Origin: Bacteroidales bacterium
Lineage (GTDB): Bacteria > Bacteroidota > Bacteroidia > Bacteroidales > Bacteroidaceae
DNA: 18,539 bases
Reading direction: 5' to 3'
Assembly (NCBI GenBank): GCA_004552155.1
Contig: SFPF01000022.1
Span: 1 to 18,539, forward strand
In this document: one piece after another, positions 15,670 to 18,539 of the stretch
How the letters are laid out: every line of letters begins with the position of its first letter
How positions within the stretch are numbered: position 1 is the first letter of the stretch
Notes under the pieces: generated by a model
Database searches by the model: none
The model's input: only the letters and a program-made list of their open reading frames with translations
Told to the model about the DNA's origin: nothing
Position numbers and translations under genes: made by a program

Positions 15670-15683
15670 TTTCTTATAAGAAA
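15670..15683. repeat. 14-bp perfect palindrome TTTCTTATAAGAAA
   Basis: A perfect palindrome right after the 21-bp array. Its last 11 bases also occur at 3649-3659 in the rsmG-ftsY spacer. Confidence 0.55.
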
Positions 15684-15827
15684 GCAGAAAACATCAGGGG
15701 GAGAGGGAAAAACATCAAGGGGAAAGGAAAAAGATACGCCGTTGACGGTATTTTGGTTTCAATAAGAAACGAATTGCCCCGCTAAGGGCTTATAATAAAA
15801 AGAAGGCTTGGTTGAATTATGCGTTAA

Positions 15828-16048
15828 GTGCCTGGAAGGCACTACAGAGCGTAGCGATAGTAACCGGGGACGAAGTCCTCGGAAGAAACTGTTGCAGTAA
15901 TTCTGCCTGGAAGGCAGTACGCCTTTTGCGGTGTACAAATTGCATGTCCTGTGACGTAGTGCCTTCCAGGCACATCGTGCAATTCGCGCTTATCCGGGCA
16001 CTTCGTACCCGGTTACTATCGCTACGCTCTATAGTGCCTTCCAGGCAC
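15828..16048. repeat. 221-bp nested inverted-repeat element with four GTGCCTGGAAGGCAC palindromes
   Basis: The outer 55-bp arms (15828-15882 and 15994-16048) are reverse complements with only four mismatches, including an unbroken 23-bp match (15846-15868 with 16008-16030). Each outer arm starts with the 15-bp palindrome GTGCCTGGAAGGCAC (15828-15842; complement 16034-16048). A second, inner pair of nearly the same palindrome (15903-15917 and 15959-15973) also faces inward and shares the following TACG. The whole element can fold into one long hairpin with side hairpins. It has the look of a dispersed palindromic element of the REP or MITE kind. No transposase is present. Confidence 0.88.
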
Positions 16049-16135
16049 AAACGTTCGTTTTCAACAGACGTTTGGCGACTGCTTGGTATAGTTCAAGCGG
16101 GCTTGGCCTCTGCGCTCGCCTTGTACATACGTCAG

Positions 16136-16172
16136 AAAAAGGCTCAGCGCAGGGGTTGCCCCCTGCGCTGAG
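16136..16172 (-). terminator. Rho-independent terminator after glnN
   Basis: On the minus strand CTCAGCGCAGGGG pairs perfectly with CCCCTGCGCTGAG (13 bp, 4-nt loop; plus-strand 16143-16172), followed by CC and five T (16140-16136). It lies 38 bp past the glnN stop. The plus-strand side has no T-run, so it works in the glnN direction. Confidence 0.88.
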
Positions 16173-16210
16173 TTATCGTGCCCTTATGTTACGTATGCGA
16201 AAAATGCAGA

Positions 16211-18403
16211 TTATCTGATAAAGAGCAGTTCGCGATATTTTGGCAAGGTCCACATATCGTCCTCAACAATCAGCTCGAGTTTGTCGATGTGGTAGCGAAT
16301 GGCATCGAGGTAAGGAGCCACTTCGTCGTGGTAAGCCACGGCGAGCGTGCGGATGTCCTCGTTCTTGTTCACCACCTTGCGCTTCTCGACCATTGCCTCC
16401 ACGTTGTCGGCAATGAAACTCGTGTGCTTGTTGATTTTCTCGATGAGCGTGATGTTGTAAGCCGTGAGTTCCTTCACCTTCGCAGGGTCGGAGAAGGCGG
16501 CTTGCAGTTTATGCACGTTGTCGGCAAGGACGCTCTGGTATTTAGTGGCAACGGGAATGATGTGGTTCATGCAAAGGTCGCCGAGCACGCGGCTCTCAAT
16601 CTGGATTTTTTTGTAATAAGTCTCCCATTTGATTTCATTGCGCGCTTCAAGTTCGTGGCGATGCATCACGTTCATCTTCTCAAACATATCAACCGAAGCC
16701 TCGTCAAGGTAGCGGTCGAAAATGAGCGGGCAGGACGTTTCGCAGTCAAGACCGCGGCGTGCAGCTTCTTCTTTCCATTCGTCGCTGTAGCCGTTGCCGT
16801 CGAAGCGGATAGGTTTGCAGGTCTTGATGTCCTCGCGGAGCGTGTCGAGAATGGCGCACACCTTAGATGCTCCGGCGGCGATGCGGGCATCGACGCGCAT
16901 CTTGAAGTCGGTCAAAGCCTCTGCCACGGCTGTGTTGAGGGCAATCATCGCGCTGGCGCAGTTGGCGATTGAGCCTACGGCGCGGAACTCGAAGCGGTTG
17001 CCCGTGAAAGCGAAGGGAGAGGTGCGGTTGCGGTCGGTGTTGTCGATCATCAGCTCGGGAATCTGCGGAATGTCGAGCTTCACGCCGTGCTTGCCCTCCA
17101 TGGCAAAGAGCTCGTCGGTGGTGGAGTGCTCCACGCGGTCGAGCAGTTCGCTCACCTGCTTACCGAGGAAGGAAGAGATGATGGCGGGAGGCGCTTCGTT
17201 AGCGCCGAGGCGGTGGGCATTCGTGGCGCTCATGATGGAAGCCTTCAAGAGGCCATTGTGGCGATACACGCCCATGAGGGTCTCTACTACGAAGGTGATG
17301 AAGCGAAGGGCGTCCTCAGGCGTCTTGCCGGGGGCGTGGAGGATAATGCCCGTATCGGTGGTCAGCGACCAGTTGTTGTGCTTGCCCGAACCGTTGATGC
17401 CTGCGAAAGGCTTCTCGTGGAGCAGGCAGCGGAAGCCGTGCTTGCGTGCCACGTTGCGCATGAGCGACATGAGGAGCATGTTGTGGTCGACAGCCAAGTT
17501 ACATTCCTCAAAAATCGGCGCAAGCTCAAACTGGTTGGGAGCCACCTCGTTGTGGCGCGTCTTGCAAGGTATGCCCAGTTCGAGCGCCTGTATTTCAAGG
17601 TCGCGCATGAACTCTGCCACGCGTTCGGGAATTGCGCCGAAATAGTGGTCCTCCATCTGCTGGTTTTTAGAAGACTCGTGCCCCATGAGCGTGCGACCAG
17701 TGAGCAAGAGGTCGGGACGGGCGGCATAGAGCCCTTCGTCCACGAGGAAATATTCCTGCTCCCAACCGAGGTTGGCGGTGACGCGCGTCACGTCTTCGTT
17801 GAAATATTTTGCCACGGCCGTTGCTGCCTTATCCACAGCGGCAAGTGCCTTTTTGAGGGGTGCTTTATAGTCGAGTGCCTCGCCGGTGTAGGAGATAAAC
17901 ACCGTGGGGATCATCAAAGTGTCGCCGATGATGAACACGGGCGAAGCAGGATCCCAGGCCGAGTAGCCGCGTGCCTCGAAGGTTGAGCGGATACCGCCGT
18001 TGGGGAAGCTGGAAGCGTCGGGTTCCTGCTGCACAAGTTCCTTGCCGCTGAAATCTTCTATCATTCCGCCTTTCCAATCGTGCTCCAAGAAAGCGTCGTG
18101 CTTCTCGGCCGTGCCTTCGGTGAGCGGCTGGAACCAGTGCGTGCAGTGGGTAACGCCCATTGACATGGCCCATTGCTTCATGCCCTGCGCCACTTCGTCG
18201 GCTACGCTCATGGGAAGCGGCGTGCCCTGCTCTATGGCTTCGCGCAGACGCTTGTAAGTCTTCAGCGGCAGATACTTGAACATTTTTTCCTGATTGAACA
18301 CGAACTTGGCAAAATACTCCGAGGGGCGTTCTGCCGGTGTTGCAACCTCTACGGGGCGTTTCTTGAACGCCTCTTCGACAACTTTGAATCGTAAGTTTGA
18401 CAT
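16211..18403 (-). CDS. glnN: Type III glutamine synthetase
   Basis: GlnN condenses glutamate and ammonia to glutamine with ATP and is the main ammonium-assimilating enzyme of many Bacteroidota. The 730-residue length matches the GSIII family (about 700-730) and is well above GSI or GSII. Visible are the EQEYF metal-binding strand (E215, E217), RHNEVAPNQFELAP, and the hallmark KPFAGINGSGKHNNW at 331-345. The N-terminal GSIII-specific region and the C-terminal helical region are intact, so the enzyme should be active as a cytoplasmic dodecamer. It stands alone, with its own terminator and a ~136-bp upstream region inside the window that contains an octamer-repeat element. No clear TAnnTTTG box was found there. 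Nitrogen control is known for the family but no site is identified here. Confidence 0.97.
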   Translation of the reverse strand: MSNLRFKVVEEAFKKRPVEVATPAERPSEYFAKFVFNQEKMFKYLPLKTYKRLREAIEQGTPLPMSVADEVAQGMKQWAMSMGVTHCTHWFQPLTEGTAEKHDAFLEHDWKGGMIEDFSGKELVQQEPDASSFPNGGIRSTFEARGYSAWDPASPVFIIGDTLMIPTVFISYTGEALDYKAPLKKALAAVDKAATAVAKYFNEDVTRVTANLGWEQEYFLVDEGLYAARPDLLLTGRTLMGHESSKNQQMEDHYFGAIPERVAEFMRDLEIQALELGIPCKTRHNEVAPNQFELAPIFEECNLAVDHNMLLMSLMRNVARKHGFRCLLHEKPFAGINGSGKHNNWSLTTDTGIILHAPGKTPEDALRFITFVVETLMGVYRHNGLLKASIMSATNAHRLGANEAPPAIISSFLGKQVSELLDRVEHSTTDELFAMEGKHGVKLDIPQIPELMIDNTDRNRTSPFAFTGNRFEFRAVGSIANCASAMIALNTAVAEALTDFKMRVDARIAAGASKVCAILDTLREDIKTCKPIRFDGNGYSDEWKEEAARRGLDCETSCPLIFDRYLDEASVDMFEKMNVMHRHELEARNEIKWETYYKKIQIESRVLGDLCMNHIIPVATKYQSVLADNVHKLQAAFSDPAKVKELTAYNITLIEKINKHTSFIADNVEAMVEKRKVVNKNEDIRTLAVAYHDEVAPYLDAIRYHIDKLELIVEDDMWTLPKYRELLFIR

Positions 18404-18446
18404 AAAACTATTGGTTTTGAGGAGATGTTTTATCTTTCAATTATTA

Positions 18447-18484
18447 GTAGACGAGTTTACAAGTAAACGAGTAGACGAGACAAG
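18447..18484 (+). repeat. 8-bp periodic repeat ending in GACAAG, upstream of glnN
   Basis: Four units at exact 8-bp spacing start at 18447 (GTAGACGA), 18455 (GTTTACAA), 18463 (GTAAACGA) and 18471 (GTAGACGA), capped by GACAAG at 18479-18484. It is the same family and has the same orientation relative to the gene start as the arm at 2099-2128 upstream of miaA. Units 2 and 3 form a palindrome of the form GTTTAC-AA-GTAAAC. Confidence 0.8.
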
Positions 18485-18511
18485 TTTCTCATGTAAAATA
18501 TAAATTAGCAA

Positions 18512-18528
18512 GACATTTACATAATGTC
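18512..18528. other. Small hairpin near the window edge
   Basis: GACAT (18512-18516) pairs with ATGTC (18524-18528), and an overlapping inverted pair ATGTAAA (18491-18497) / TTTACAT (18516-18522) allows an alternative fold. The bases after it (GGCTGCGCTCG, to the edge) could belong to a further repeat that is cut off. Confidence 0.3.
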
Positions 18529-18539
18529 GGCTGCGCTCG

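Larger units (their letters stand above)
15521..15726. repeat. Inverted repeats flanking the 21-bp array
   Basis: CTTTCCCCTTG at 15521-15531 is the exact reverse complement of CAAGGGGAAAG at 15716-15726. A second, imperfect pair lies inside it: 15546-15563 against 15706-15722. The right side also has two near-copies of a unit beginning ACATCA and rich in G and A (15691-15730). The structure encloses the palindrome array and could mark the ends of a small non-autonomous mobile element; no transposase or target-site duplication was identified. Confidence 0.6.
15384..16210. other. 827-bp convergent spacer without a credible gene
   Basis: Two strong terminators bound this spacer from opposite sides: the M60 terminator at its left end and the glnN terminator at its right end. 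Between them lie a 21-bp-period palindrome array, flanking inverted repeats, isolated palindromes, and a nested inverted-repeat element. Short open frames across 15812-16172 and 15817-16050 run through the inverted repeats and carry no recognisable domain. Confidence 0.8.

Noticed and set aside
15812..16172. Open frame of 119 codons (+) and an opposite one of 77 codons (15817-16050, -)
   Set aside because: Both run through the nested inverted repeat, so their codons repeat in mirrored form. They have no recognisable domain and no start signal. They are best read as translations of a palindromic element.
16178..16972. 264-codon plus-strand frame over glnN
   Set aside because: It is antisense to the type III glutamine synthetase, which is full length with all its motifs.

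Overview
The window looks like a chromosomal segment of a Bacteroidota bacterium, most likely Bacteroidales and possibly Prevotella-like. The taxonomic signs are a type III glutamine synthetase, a ComEC without its beta-lactamase-like domain, the ftsY-rimO-HU cluster, BACON and M60 domains in a secreted protein, promoter-like boxes of the TTTG / TAnnTTTG type, AT-rich translation starts without clear Shine-Dalgarno sites, and a surface protein ending in a C-terminus typical of secreted Bacteroidota proteins. Species cannot be named from the sequence alone.

Left block (1-3505, minus strand): a housekeeping run reading leftward, rsmG, an MBL-fold hydrolase, miaA, a lipid-kinase-family gene and the 5' end of an exported protein cut by the window edge. 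An inverted pair of 8-bp periodic repeats sits between the hydrolase and miaA.

Central block (3766-10955, plus strand): ftsY, rimO, a small HU protein, and a larger protein with an HU domain at the N-terminus, an acidic linker, one membrane segment and a periplasmic LysM domain. These are followed by a secreted M23/LysM peptidase, a strong terminator, and comEC starting immediately after it. The last ~60 codons of comEC are in another reading frame. HU-LysM and M23-LysM as neighbours suggest a link between nucleoid, envelope and cell-wall turnover. This is the most interesting protein-level feature here.

Surface-protein block (11126-15383, plus strand): a secreted leucine-rich-repeat protein, also frameshifted near its C-terminus, and an 885-residue BACON / F5-8C-like / peptidase M60 protein with an intact HEWGH zinc site. 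They probably form one operon behind a good Bacteroidota promoter and end at a strong terminator. M60 enzymes of this kind act on mucin-type glycoproteins.

Convergent spacer (15384-16210): 827 bp without a credible gene, between two strong terminators facing each other. It holds two unrelated repeat structures: four copies of a palindrome at an exact 21-bp period, and a 221-bp nested inverted-repeat element with four copies of one 15-bp palindrome. Both look like dispersed DNA elements.

Right block (16211-18539, minus strand): type III glutamine synthetase glnN. Its upstream region carries a third copy of the 8-bp periodic repeat seen near miaA.

No phage, CRISPR array, tRNA, rRNA or transposase gene was seen. 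The strongest candidates for undescribed biology are the membrane-spanning HU-LysM protein and the three intergenic repeat families.
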